From Nereocystis luetkeana (lineage: Eukaryota; Sar; Phaeophyceae; Laminariales; Laminariaceae), in NCBI GenBank assembly GCA_031213475.1, contig JARUPZ010000019.1, forward strand, positions 3,932,770 through 3,996,769: DNA of 64,000 nt. Reading direction: 5' to 3'. Shown here piece after piece: positions 22,870 through 34,639 of the stretch. The notes under the pieces were generated by a model that was given only the letters and a program-made list of their open reading frames with translations, did no database searches and was not told the DNA's origin. The position numbers were made by a program, and so were the translations under genes. Numbering within the stretch: the first letter of the stretch is position 1; every line of letters begins with the position of its first letter.

Positions 22870-25800
22870 TTATCGCGGGGATTCTGCAACTTTGCCGCTC
22901 TCGGCAGATGACGTCCGCGGCGACGACACCGGTTGCCGAGTCAAGACGAAGACCGAGCCCTTGTTTCCCCTTGCGATACGGATGCCCTGGTTGATGTAAG
23001 TGGTCTCCATCCACCCCGTCGGGCTGTGAACGGAAAACAGGCGGTGTTTGTGCGATGAGGGCGAAGGGCGGTACATAAAGCTGACGATTCGGAGAGCCCC
23101 ATCCCTCCGTGCCGCTTCGGCACGCTGCTTGGCCACCTTTTCAAGTCATGACACGGATACTTGGCAGTGCACCGACAAACAATCCTACACGCGACAACGA
23201 TGCCGGTAGGATGCCGGACAGAGGTATGACGAACCACCCAACTGGCGCCGCGATTCACGAGGAGACCCGATTTTGCGGGCCGAGCGCATAGAGCGAAGAC
23301 CATGTGCACTGGAGCACCGTCTGAACGTTAAAAAAAAACGGTACGTCCGGTACAAGAACATGGGCATGTCCGCACACGCATGTACCACGCAGAAGAAGCA
23401 AGAGCACACAGAAGCAGGCACACACCTGAAGCGTTGGAGGTGCGGGAACGTGACCTTGATGCCGCCGATGTCGACCATGGCCTTGTGGAAACCCACCATG
23501 AGGCGGTTGGCTCCATCCTTGAGGGGCTCAATAACCGCATCCAGCTGCACCGTTGTCGTCAACCCGCTCCAGCCCTTGTACACTGCGCGGTTTGTCAACG
23601 TCCTGGAACAAGACATTCCCCGCGTGTGGAGAGAGCGCACAGCAGCAGCAGGGCACGAAAATAAAAACGCAGCGAGGGCCATCGAGGCCACGTCGGGACG
23701 ACACCAGGAGCGGGGAAACCGGTTGTAGAAAGAGCAAGTCGATATTTTGGGGGAGGATCACAAAGGGAGCGTGGAAAGGGGGGCATTTAGTTTCTTCGTT
23801 CTTCCTATGATGAAAAAATATCTACCCGGTATATTTCTGAAAGAAAGTACCGGACCAAACTAACTTTGTCGTTCCATTTGAGAGGTTTCTTATGCCCACC
23901 GAAAGCGGTCTCGACGACTGCAGTGTTATATTGCGAAGCACTGTCTGTCTCGTGCAGCCTCCGCTACGGCGTCATCGCAATAAACCTTTTAGCGCGCACC
24001 CTAAGGGCGCCCCAGTGTCCCGACGCACCGGTCCTTGGTGTTGATGATCTGGATACTCTCTGCAGTGTCGGCCCACAGAGGGCGGCCCTTCTCGTTCCAA
24101 TCGAATAGACGGGCCTCTCCTCCAGCCTCCTTCAGCGCAGCGATCTGGGTTGTAAACAAACGGCGCGAGGAAGCAAAGGGGAAGAGCGGAGAAGTGAGGT
24201 CGACAAAGAGACGCAGATGAGACGGCGATACTAGGCGTAGGCTTTCAAGCCCCCTTGCTCCTGCGTATGCTGCTTCCCTGCCCCCCCGCAGAATATCTGG
24301 GCTTGGTGCTGTGGTTCTATTCGGCAAGCGATTACCCAGGGACTACTGTCGGCGGCATATTGTTTACCTTGATGCCGTGAATCACGTAGGCATAGAAACC
24401 GCAAACAAAAACAAAATGTTCAAAGTAAGTGCACACTATGCTCTGCCGTGCCCACGCTCATCACAGCACTGCCATACCAAACGAACCGGATTCCACACGT
24501 TTAGCCGCGGATCAGTTCACGCGCAAGCACAACGCTGCTCGGCTCTGCACGACATCAAGAACCCGGTACACCAAGAACGAGCGCGAGCATTCCGTACCCG
24601 CTCCATCTTCTGGGGATCCGTGGAACCCGCGAGGTCCCAGCCGTCGGCGCCCTCCTGCTCGTTCGAAACGAACTCAAGGTGCCACTTCCCCTCCACGCTC
24701 TCCCCGAGCGGCGACCCGTCGATCAGGGCGTCGATGACCTTCGCTGCCTCCGTCGCCGCCTTGGCTGCAGCCGCTGTCGTGGCTGCATCCGCCGCCAACT
24801 CGCTGGGTGATGCTGGTGCGGGTGCTCGCGTGGCGTTAGATTTGGATGCGACCGGCGGCGATGACGCTTGCACATCCTCGAGACGCTGGATGAGGTCGAG
24901 GATGGCTAAACGGTCGTCGCGGGTAGACGCGAGGCCTCGCTGGCTGTCGGAGATGCGGTGGAGCAACTCCATTTGCAGGGAGCTTTCCACCTGGGTGTTT
25001 GCGCGCTCCGCCGCGATCGCCTGGAACTTGGCGACGCCCTTGCGGTACTGCAACACCTATGCACATAGAAACCGGGGGGAGGGGGGGGGGCGTACTCATT
25101 TGTTGCTTGACCGTAGACCACGCATCCCTTTCGAGACGGAGCACGGTTCCTACTCCTCATAGAGACAGCGGCAACATTTGCCGCTCAATACGTTGTTTCC
25201 ATAATTCGTATATTACATAGAAACTTTTGGCTATTCTTATCCCCTCCTTGTTTTGCCGCCTGTGGCCACCATCATCTCCTAGGACAGTACTCGTTTTCTC
25301 CCTGCTATCTAGTGTACAAAGCTCCTCCATGTCACATTTGCCCATTGCCCTCACCTCCTCTTCTAACACATCCCGCTCCTCCTTGCACATTTCACATTCT
25401 CCTAATATGTGAGTTCTACTCTCTACTGCTTCGCCCCACAGGCTCATCTGTGCGTCTACTTCCTCCTCCTTCCGGCTACTGGTATACCTCTTTCTTCTTT
25501 CTGACAGCTCCAGGTCACTTACACGAAATCGCAGTTTCAGCGTTTTTGCGAAGTCTATAGGGTCGCGCAAATGTTTTTTCATTCCTATCCCTTCACTTAA
25601 TCCCAAGTGTATTTATAAGTGTTTCTCCGATTTCACCTTGTTTCTGAGCGCTAGCCTTTCCCTTCTTTCTATATTTTCTTCTACGTCTGTCGTGTATCTC
25701 CCAAACGTCTCTGCGGACATCATATCTTCCCGGTTTCCTCCTCTACACCTTCATGCTTTCTCAACTACGCTATCCCATCCTCTTCCAGCTCGCCCTTTTG

Positions 25801-28800
25801 TTTGTTTCTCCCATACTGCTCTGTCAACTATGGCGGGCAACCTCTTTTTCGGCGTGTTCCTTGTTTTGTAATGCCATTCCAACTTTCTCTTGTCTCTAGT
25901 TATCTTGAGTGGATACATTCCCAGTTTTGATCTTAATACTGTATCACTCGTCGTACTTCAGCATCCTAGTATTTTTTTACCTGCTGTCGTCTGCACTGTT
26001 TCCAACTGTTTTACGAACTTCGCGTTCCCTTCTCATACTCCTCTTGCATTTTCTACCTTTGGTACTATCACATTCAGCAGGATATAACTCTTAATCCTAG
26101 GGTTAAGGTGTGAATCTGTTAGGATCGCATGCATCTTGCCTACGTGTGCTTTACCCTTTTCTATTGCTTTTGTTGTACTTTAGTACCTTGTATGTGTATT
26201 CCAAGAGCATTTTTTTGAGATCTCGACGCCAAGGTACGTATACTGGCAATTAATCTTCTGTCCACTTCCAACGGAAATTTACCGGGTTCACCTTTTCTTC
26301 GATACAAAACAACTACTGCGCACTTCTTTACGTCCGACGTCACCCTCCATTTCCTAGTGTATTCTAGCGCCTTCTCTACCTGTTTCTGCAAATCTTCGGG
26401 TGTTTCTGATACTCCCACAAAGTCATCCGCAAACATCAATCCCGACATCGTATCTTGCCCCACCGTGACTCCCTGCTTCGCTGCTTCGACTGCTGCTATC
26501 AGGTCGTGAATATATCTTGAATAAAGTAGGTGATAACGTACATCCCTGTTCAACTACTTGTAAAATATCAACATACTTCAATATTTCCCCGTCCAGCATC
26601 ACAGCACTTATCGCGCATTCCGTCGTCTTTTTCATCATTCTCCAATTTTTCCCTTTGATTCCTAGTTCCCACATCTTTTTCCCACAATCCCATCTATACT
26701 GTGTCGTAGGCCTTCTGTACATATAGAAATAAAGAGTAAGCTGTTAGCCCCGCGTCTTTCCTACCTTGGGCTATCTTACCTACTGCGTACACATGGTCTA
26801 CGCAGCTACGGTTTGGCCTAAATAAACCCTACTTGCTTGGTTGTCTTCCTTCTCCATCATTTTTCCCATTCTATCGTGCAAAAATCTTACAAAATGTTTC
26901 GCCTACTGTGCTCAATAGCGTTCTCCTTCTACAGTTCTCCGGGTCAGCCTTGTCTCCTTTTAAGTAAGTTTACTACTACTCCTTCTCCACACCTTAGCTG
27001 CAACGTTTGGACGAGGCACGAGAAGAAGAAGGGACGGAGGAACGCAAAGCTGCCGAGGCTAGACCAAGCCTCTCTGCATCGTCGTCTTTGACTATCAGAA
27101 CTTTCGCGCACTCGTATATATATTTAGACAGATAATCACTCTGCCACCTATATAAGCGCCCAACAAAAACAAAGCCCGAAAAAAAACGAAAAGAAGACAA
27201 AGGGCCGCACCGCTGCTGTGAAAAGACTTGGACACGCTTACATGAGTCGTGAATCATCAACCACGCTGTGATTTACACGCGGACGGTGTACGCCATCGAC
27301 GGCATCAGATCATCAGCGCTGTCTACGGTCTAAGACGATTCAGAGCATCAGCCGACGTGCATGTCCGGCCAAGTCGCCCCATGCTGTGCGTTCCCACCTG
27401 CTTATCATAGCGCGCATTCATGAAGCCGCGCTGGTACTCGGGGTAAATGTTCTCGACTATTTCCTTGTCCTCTCTCAGAGTCACCTCCATCAGCTGCCGG
27501 AACAAGAAGTCTCCGGCCTGGCGACGGAAAAACGCGGCGACACCACAGGGGATATATTCGGGTGCTTAAAGGCCTGCTTGTAGGCAATCGCGATCCTTGA
27601 AACATTCCCCATCTGACAATATTTAAGACAGCCCTGGCAAGTAACGCATTATTGACCGCCTCGAGGTGACTCCCGCGTGCTCCTGATGCCTCTCGAAAAA
27701 AAGCGAAATAACATATATACGACTAGGAACTGCAGCTAACATACGCTGGGCGCCACGGAGTGCAAGCGCCCGCCTTACTGAGGCACGGACTGCTGTGGCA
27801 GCTTCCCTTCCCTTCCCTTGTCCGCTCTCGCGCGCCCCTGCAAACGATTATCCGGCAGCTCACTCACGGACGTGAAGACTATTAGCGCGCTTTATGCTCT
27901 GGGCGCTCCTACTACTAGCCCACCTTGTTGACTGGCCCCTCGTCGAGAGGGTGGGTCATGGCGAAGTTCCGGTAGAGCTTCCAGTTGAGGGTCGTCTCCC
28001 TGTCGGCATTGGGCACCGCTGTCGCTTCGATGGTCTTGACACTGTTCTCGCCGAAGTAGACACGGATAACCGCGCGGTATGGTAAGTGGAACTCGTTCTT
28101 CACCACGACCTGTGGCCCGGGTATGGAGCGGGGGCGGGGCGCCGGTAGGGTTTGTACGCAGAGCGCAGAGGAAGCGTCACATCAGCATAAACGGGGGCAC
28201 AGTCGGAGGAGAACGTTTTGAGTGCTACAACTACCACCAGGTACCAAGTATTATTTTTCCAAGATCACTCTTTTGTTTACACCTTGGCATAGTTCAGTAA
28301 ATAATTCCAGGTTGAATAGTGCGAAGACTACATCTAGTACTACTCCAGTGCAGAAGGTTCCGCGCTGTAGTATAAGTCGATGGATAAAGCCGGCGTTAAG
28401 TGCGGGGGGAAACAAAACCTGGTAACAACAACACGGAAGACAGACAGAGGGTGTCCCTGACCAAACAGCAGGCTCGTTCGAAGGGCCGGTTCTGACATGC
28501 TCCACTCCCGAGAGCGGCTTTTACTTCCTAGACTACAGCTGTAATTCCAAACATAGCGGTACTTCAGAGATCATGAACTACGAGGACAACTGTTTACTAC
28601 TGTTAATACTTATGTACTTGGACCTTACCGTTCCGTGCCCCCCCCCAATCCCGCCCCGTCCGCCGACACGCACCTCCGTGCTCTTGGCGACGACCTTGCT
28701 GAAGGACTTGCTGCCCGATCGGTACCGAAACGTGACGCGCGAGGTTGCAAGTGCCTCCGTCTCCGGGTCATCGAAGCCCTCCTCGTACGAAACCTCGAAC

Positions 28801-30645
28801 GGGGTCGGGTCCTGCATGTTCCCGAAGGTGTGGACGAACGATATGTGGAGCATGTCCAGCATGTTCTCCACGCATGCGTCAACCCCTCCCTTGAAGTCCA
28901 TGGAGCCCTCGATCGATCGAAACTCCGGGGAAACGGCCTCCGGTATCACGAGCGGCTCCAGGCGCTGCTCCACCGATCCAGGCCGAGTGTCGTCGGGAAA
29001 AATGTGAATCCACCCGCCCACCTCCTTGACCTGATACGTCGGGGCCTTGAGCCCGCCGGAGCCGCGGGCGGAGGGGGTGCAGCCTGCCCTGGCCGAGGCT
29101 TGCGCCGCCGCGGCGCTCCCCGTCGGAGGTCCCGCGCCAGGCATGTGGCCCAGGCGGCCATCAATCTCGAACTCGAAGCCGTGGTCTTTTTTTTGCCAAC
29201 GTAGGAAAAGCGGTTCAGATGATGACAAATTCAGAGAGAAAATACCGATGGAGGAGGGCAGATGCGTTGAGCAAGCGCGCCGTTCGATATGAGAAAACGT
29301 GAGCATGGAAGGTAAAGTGGATCGACGAAAAATCAACGGCAGTCGAAGGAAGAGCGCGGAGCACCCCACATCATAAGTGCAATTATTAATACTGCTACCA
29401 AAAAAATACGGTCAGCAATGCAATTACATACACGTGTGTACACACGGGTGTTCACTGTGTACACGCGCGTACACGTGCGTACACGTGCGTACACGTGCAC
29501 ACGGCAAGTCAACTCTGTTGTTTGAAGTCAGTGGGAATAATTGGATATCTACTACTCATCCCCTCCAGCAGTTTTTACGAGTTGGCCTCCGAGATTTTCC
29601 CCACGCAGTCGAGGTAGCCGATAGTAGGGTTACTTTTAGGGCCAAGCATCTCTCAACCATTTTCTCGAAACTGGGCAAAGTCGCAACCGCCGTACAGGCA
29701 CACAGGTGCCCCCCCCCCCCCCCCCCCCCCCCTCCATGATGTGGGCGTAGAAAACATCCTTGTGGAGACATTGAACACGGTAGCATACCATTGCAAAGGC
29801 GTACCGAATTGGGAGATTTTCGACACCTTGTAGGGTTGCTGCATGTTTTCAACGTTTCCGCGAGGACGCTTTTATGCCCACATTGTCCAAGGGGGCGGGG
29901 TCCCAGTCACACACTATGTGTCACGCACATAAGTCTCACATGGACAGACCAAGCGGTCGGCGGCGACCCATCCGCGGGCGAGACTCGCCCCCCGGTGAAT
30001 GCAGACGTCGGACATCGCGCTGACAGAGCCCGCTGCGCCCCTCCACAGCACCAGCGGCACGCCGTCAACCTTCACCTTTAGCGCTTTACCAGCCTTGAGG
30101 CTAGACGAGTGCGCCACGGCAAGCCACAGGTTCGGCACACGCGTCGAGTCGATGCCGGCCGGCCCCCTGGTCGGCCTAGTCGTCACCGCCGCACGCCTTT
30201 CCCGGACATCCAAGTGCTCCTTCACGCTCTGAACGGCCGCCGCTTGAAAGCTGGGAGGTGTTCTAGCGGCGGCGTCACCCCCGCTAAGCTGGCCGGCCGA
30301 GGACCCACCCTCAGCAATTTTTCGCGCAATTTCCGCAGCTGCACTCTCGGCATGGTCGCGAGGAGCAACCACCGAAGCGGCGGCGGCGGCGGCGGCGGCG
30401 GTGGAAGCGGGGGAAGCGGGATCTCCCCCCGGCTCGAGCGAATACTCCGGGAGGACGGTGGATCTAGGGGCCGCGAAATTGAAGAACCCTCCGGTGGGCA
30501 GGATGGAGTGCGCCGTCCTGAGGATTGCGCCGCCGGGCTTGGTGCCGAGCCGAACAAGCTGAGGAGCGTAGTCAATGAGATGCGTGGTGGTGTTGGAGTC
30601 GCTGAAAAGCGGGCCGATGCCGATGGTTTCTGGCATTCCCGAAAT
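22870..30645 (-). CDS. Rieske non-heme iron oxygenase fused to a PAP/fibrillin domain
   Basis: Eight exons on the - strand: 30645-29940, 29185-28674, 28109-27924, 27517-27398, 25056-24598, 24144-24029, 23602-23426 and 23023-22870. All junctions are GT-AG and phases agree; about 806 residues from ATG 30636. Residues 1-165 are Ala/Pro-rich with a poly-Ala run. The Rieske [2Fe-2S] ligands are C212-x-H214 and C231-x2-H234, the second pair split by intron 1. The mononuclear iron site is D343-x2-H346-x4-H351 (ENMLDMLHISFVH). The oxygenase ends in exon 5 (VLQYRKGVAKF), and the same exon runs into the fibrillin domain (ELLHRISDSQRGL, then VEGKWHLEFVS), which closes with TYINQGIRIARGNKG in exon 8. Rieske oxygenases of this type hydroxylate ring compounds, in plastids often pigments; fibrillins bind plastid lipids. 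Substrate unknown. The 5' end is uncertain: exon 1 may have an upstream exon carrying a plastid leader. Confidence 0.87.
25157..27000 (-). mobile_element. Degenerate LINE in intron 4 of the Rieske-fibrillin gene
   Basis: Decayed non-LTR reverse transcriptase, in the same orientation as the host gene. Fingers-domain remnants (DPENCRR, LLSTVGETFCKIF, DHVYAVGKIAQGRK) lie at about 26970-26760, with a broken QKAYDTV near 26720. QGCTLSPTLFKIY is near 26540 and the catalytic FADD near 26440. A C-terminal region with Cys/His and GEAVESRTHILGEC lies at about 25430. Stops and frameshifts break it into several frames. It is a different family from the LINE copies at 4-10 kb and makes intron 4 about 2.3 kb long. 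Confidence 0.75.
29418..29502. repeat. Alternating purine-pyrimidine tract in intron 1
   Basis: Repeated ACACGTGCGT units, a typical Z-DNA-prone composition, inside intron 1 of the Rieske-fibrillin gene. Confidence 0.7.
29709..29733 (+). repeat. Poly-C run in intron 1
   Basis: About 24 consecutive C on the + strand, poly-G on the transcribed sense of the - strand gene. Confidence 0.8.
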
Positions 30646-31666
30646 CTGCACACACGAGTTACGAAGGGAGAAGCGAACCCAGATTAAAATTTCAAACTTC
30701 AGATGTGGTACGTGGAAGGGCGCATATATATTCTGGTTGTGACCGAATCTCACTTTTACCAGATGTGTACTTTATGTCCTCCCCGAAAAAAAATACTACT
30801 GGTGTAACAACCGCAACCAGAGCCACGAACGAGGGCTTCGCAGCGTTGAAGTGATTCTGGTCTCTGTCGGGTGAGTTAATCCGAGCTCCCCAAAGGCCCT
30901 TCATTTCAACTCTAGTTTCAAGTGTACATACAATTTTGTTTAGCCATCTCCTTCCTAAATGTGATACTTAATCCAATTCAAACATAATACCAGGTATGAC
31001 TCTGAAGCCCTTCACCATTCATTGACTCGATACTTAATCTGTCATAAACAAAGCGCAGTTTCAATCACTCGTCAGTGCGTCAATCACTCGACAAACATCC
31101 AGCTGCTGCAGTAAGATCAGGCTGAGACACTTTGTATCGCTCGCCAGGTTTGCCTATTGAGCAGGTACTCGTTGATCCTAACGTGTGTTGATCGCTTAGA
31201 TACGTACGAAGGACAGCTTTGTTCCTTTCGAGCACGACGGAAGACTAAGATGAGGCTGAGTGCCTCGCAGGGAACCCTTGGTTTCCATTCAAGACACGCC
31301 TCCCAAGTACAACAAATACGATCCCAATACCTTATACAAGATCAAATTACTGGCCTTTTTTCATCATTCAAAGCAGCGCGTTTATCTGTGCTGACTCAGC
31401 AGTATTCGTCTCTGTCCCAACCGACACTATATTCCTACGTACCACAGGTACGAATCAGGTTCCAAAGGCCACTTCTATCTGAAGATTCTGCACTATTTAT
31501 AGGAAGTCGTACTGTAACCGTACTGTAACCGGTATTTGATCTTTGAGACCAAGGTATTTGTTTTATACCTGGTACCTGGTACCAGGTATGGGATAAATGT
31601 GTTAATTCATTCACACTATAGCTCAAGACATACATTGTTTTCTTGGTTTCTACCCATTCACTATTA
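30646..31666. other. 5' flank of the Rieske-fibrillin gene
   Basis: Should contain the promoter and perhaps an upstream exon of the - strand gene. A - strand frame starting at ATG 30904 has a hydrophobic stretch (FVALVAVVTPVVFFF), but I found no donor whose phase fits the exon beginning at 30645, so I do not join it. A cluster of three overlapping TACCWGGTA motifs lies at 31566-31588. Confidence 0.4.
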
Positions 31667-31775
31667 CGGGGGACCATAGTTAACAGGACCTATGGTATAC
31701 TTAAAAACCTACCAGGGTATATGTTTAACCATTTTTACTAACAATATTTGGTCCTGTTAACTATGCCCCCCCCCG
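31667..31775. mobile_element. Foldback MITE, family F1
   Basis: A 109-bp copy with CGGGGGACCATAGTTAACAG ends and TA flanks, closely matching 3181-3279. The right arm carries extra C. Confidence 0.8.
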
Positions 31776-31829
31776 TAATAGGCACACCATACAGGCAAAA
31801 AAAAGAGCGACCAAAAAACACTGAGGAGT

Positions 31830-32175
31830 GTTGAGGTCTTTGTCCGTTGGGCAAAAGGTAAAAGGTTAACCACTCGCCTACCCAATCTAAGCCTCATAAC
31901 ACTGTCCCCCCCTGGAACGGACCGGATATACGGGTCGACGCGTGACACCAACACGCGGTTCAAACTTCTGGGGATCCAGAAGTATTTTTCAGATTCTTGA
32001 CATGAGGAAATTCACTCTTCTTTAAAAAGCAATTTCATGGTGGACGTGAGATTCAAGCTCACGACCAACGACCCATGTGCTGCCGTCGTCGCCATTTTTT
32101 AAGGTCTTTGTCCAGTGGGGTAAAGGCAGAAGGTAAACCAATCGCCCACCCAATCTAAGCCTGATAACAGGCGTC
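31830..32175 (-). mobile_element. tRNA-like SINE fragments
   Basis: Two copies of a block of about 75 bp (31831-31905 and 32100-32175). On the - strand they have TAGGCGAGTGGTTAACC, an A-box-like sequence. Between them, on the - strand at about 32070-32040, lies GAGCTTGAATCTCAC, which resembles a B box with a paired T arm. Probably tRNA-derived SINE copies, both degraded. Confidence 0.5.
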
Positions 32176-32324
32176 TGTTATCAGCCGTTTCGTGGAGCGT
32201 GCGTTCGAAGGGGCTGACGTGCAAGTGCTTGTTGAGCTCTATTTCAGTCACGTGACTGAAAGACTCCCCAAATATTACAACAACACAACAACACTAGTTC
32301 TCTTCAACGCAAAGAGCGGACAGC

Positions 32325-32392
32325 AGCAACAACAAAGACAACGACAACGACAACAACAGCAACAACAACAGCACAGCAGTAGTTCTTTTTAA
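32325..32392 (+). repeat. CAA/CAG microsatellite
   Basis: Interrupted CAA, CGA and CAG triplets. Confidence 0.8.
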
Positions 32393-33071
32393 CGCAGAGA
32401 GCGCACAACAGCTCCCGTCGTGCGTTGCTTGCTTGCGCGCGTGCCGAAAAACTCCTTGCATTTTAACTCCAGACGGGGCGCTTGACGAAATCCAGTAGCC
32501 CGGGCTGCTCCAAGTGGCTGTGCAATACCTGGTACCACACTTTTTTTTTTACGAGTAGGTGGAAATATAGAGACCGATTGGTCTTCATATTGATCCTTAT
32601 ATTCCCAGAGTGGTCCTGCTGAAATGTTGCACATGCTGTACTAATCGTCATCTTAACGCTCAGAATTGAACTTGCAAAACCAAAAAGGGTCTAGTTAGTT
32701 TCTCGCAGTCTGTGTGTGCGTTTTCCGAGGTACCTGGTCAATCATATGATGTACCCTGGTACATAATATCATACTTGGATAATAACGCCCGACGAGTGTG
32801 TCTGACGTATCACGCAGCCGGCAAAGTTGAGTTTCAACCATTCAGTCGGTCGTATTCACAGCTGGCGTACTTGAACAATTTAATAAAAACACTGGGGGCG
32901 AGGTAAGGGGCGGGAAAGGGGCGGGGCGCCCCGTCCCGTTGGCGATCCCATAGAGAGCATCTCCGATTCCGTGGGCGGTCCTCATGAACAATTATTATTG
33001 TGCTGTACCTGGTTCACGACGCAAACGAGAAGTGAGATGGACCAGCCTCTCGTGCCGAGTTCCGCCTATCA
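32393..33071. other. Intergenic, no gene recognised
   Basis: No coding or RNA feature supported. A G-rich stretch lies at 32890-32940. Confidence 0.45.
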
Positions 33072-33163
33072 ACCCTTTTAGGACTGGAGTCCCCATTTTG
33101 GGGGCAATTCACTGAAATTTGAAGTAGTTTGTCCCCAAAACGGGACTGCGATTCTAAAGGGGT
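33072..33163. mobile_element. TIR-only MITE of the 58-60 kb Tc1-type element
   Basis: A 92-bp foldback. It begins ACCCTTTTAGGACTGGAGT and ends with the inverted arm TTCTAAAGGGGT followed by TA. The arms match the ends of the transposon at 58256-60277, and the element is closely related to 10346-10441. Confidence 0.75.
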
Positions 33164-33660
33164 TAATAACACCCCAACACTACTGTAAGTGCAGCAAGGG
33201 ATGACCTCTGGACGAGGGATCATGGATTATGAACCCATTCCGAATCTACATATCATACGTTTTCTACGCATAAACCTTGGTATACCCCAACAATCAAGCT
33301 CGTATCGTGTACCAGGTATACAATAGGGTCCGCGTACAGAGCAACCGCTTCTTCTGCGAGCAAAATATTTTCGAGGGCGGGAAAAGTCGGGAGAGGAAGC
33401 GCGGGGGGGGGGGCGACCGCGCAGCGCATACTTCGTACATATATATATGCTAAAAACACCGGAGTAATGCCGATGGCATTGACTGTGCCACAACGTCATA
33501 CGAGTACGCGGTGATTGATTGTATGGGTTTTATTTGTCGTTATTTTACCCGTTTTGGATATTGTATGGGTTGTATGACGTCATTAATTCGCCCAGCAGTA
33601 CTGGGGCAGAGTGCTCGCCTCTGGAGGGGACGTCTTTTTCTTTTTTCCATGTTAGTAGGT

Positions 33661-33778
33661 GCATGGTCGGTGGGTGGGTGGGTTGGTGGTGGGTGGGTTG
33701 GTGTGCTTGTCGATGAGTTCGTGGGTGGGTGGGTGGGTGGGTGGGTGGGTGGGTGGGTCGGTCGGTACGTGGGTGAGT
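33661..33778 (+). repeat. GGGT microsatellite, G-quadruplex-prone
   Basis: Imperfect GGGT repeats, with about nine in a row near 33721-33757. Several G-runs on one strand could form G-quadruplexes. Short open frames here are translations of the repeat. Confidence 0.8.
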
Positions 33779-34384
33779 GCTCTCGTGCCTGTAGGTGTTT
33801 TCCCTGTTATTTTTTGTGTGTAATACCGGCCCCGCCCTGGCATACTTCAGCGCACAACTATTAATGGGGTACGAGTTCTTTTTGCGAGATTCGAGATATT
33901 TTTACTGATTTATTGGCTGAGGCCCGGCTTCCGGCGCGGATGGAATACATCGTATCCAGAAGCGGCGAAGGATATGTCCGCCCCGCCGCCACCCCCTTGC
34001 GTCTGGACAAAGATCTTGCGAGAGGTGCTCGTTTATCCTCAAGGCCACAAAGATGCACCAACCAGGTACGTATGATACGTGCGCACGCAATCTCTACGTT
34101 ACTCTAAAGAGTACTGAGACTTGACAGGGGGGGGGGGTCACGACTTTACCCTCTGTAGGCCCATACGGCATACTACGGACTTCAGACTCCAGGCTCAACA
34201 GAAAAGGGATGAGTATGTGAAAAGATCGAGTTGGTTTTGTCGACGGTTGAAAGGCAAGCCGTACCGCAAGTTACTGACGACTTGTTGTACGTACCTGATT
34301 CAAATAATAATTATATCAAACAAAAAAAAGTAGCTACGCGACCCTCGACACTCGTAGTGTTTTACTCTCCTCCCCTCCACTCAC
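33779..34384. other. Possible downstream exons of the 34.4-34.6 kb gene; unresolved
   Basis: If the exon at 34639-34385 belongs to a real gene, its next exons should lie here on the - strand. I found no exon with matching phase and clear coding character. A + strand frame at 33913-34070, ending at GTACGTA, is equally possible. Confidence 0.3.
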
Positions 34385-34639
34385 CCCGTCAAGATGATCG
34401 AAGTCTTCGCCGACATCCATAGTAGTTGTGCGTCCTTGCCTGCTCGACGCCCCTATCGCGGGCCTGGTGCGCAAGGGGCGCCGCGACGCACCACCTATGC
34501 TTTCCTGACGAGAAGAAGTTGCCTGGATACCTCGACACAGCAGAGGGCTACCACAAAAAGCAGCGGTCGAGGCCGATGCTCGCTCCAGGGGAAGCATCAC
34601 GAGCGCCAGCAGGGCGGAAGATATCAAAGCGCGCCCCAT
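34385..34639 (-). CDS. Possible first exon of a plastid-targeted protein
   Basis: ATG at 34639 opens an 85-codon frame that ends exactly at a GTGAGT donor (34384-34379). It starts with a signal-peptide-like segment, a short basic start and then ALISSALLALVMLPL. This is followed by ASASTAAFCGSP, which resembles the heterokont plastid-import cleavage motif (small residues, then Phe). A Ser/Arg-rich, acid-poor stretch typical of a transit peptide comes next. No functional domain is reached before the donor, and the rest of the gene was not found. The frame could be chance, but a signal peptide, transit-like region and consensus donor together make a real exon plausible. Confidence 0.4.

Noticed and set aside
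28635-29204. 189-codon + strand frame
   Set aside because: Antisense shadow of the Rieske exon 2; splice phases and iron-ligand motifs are on the - strand.
30109-30687. 192-codon + strand frame, Gly-rich
   Set aside because: Antisense of exon 1 of the Rieske gene; the Gly run mirrors the poly-Ala GCC repeat.
30692-30904. Upstream leader exon for the Rieske-fibrillin gene
   Set aside because: Hydrophobic segment is suggestive, but candidate donors leave the wrong phase for the exon beginning at 30645.
33511-33864. Gly/Val/Trp repeat protein
   Set aside because: Translation of the GGGT microsatellite.
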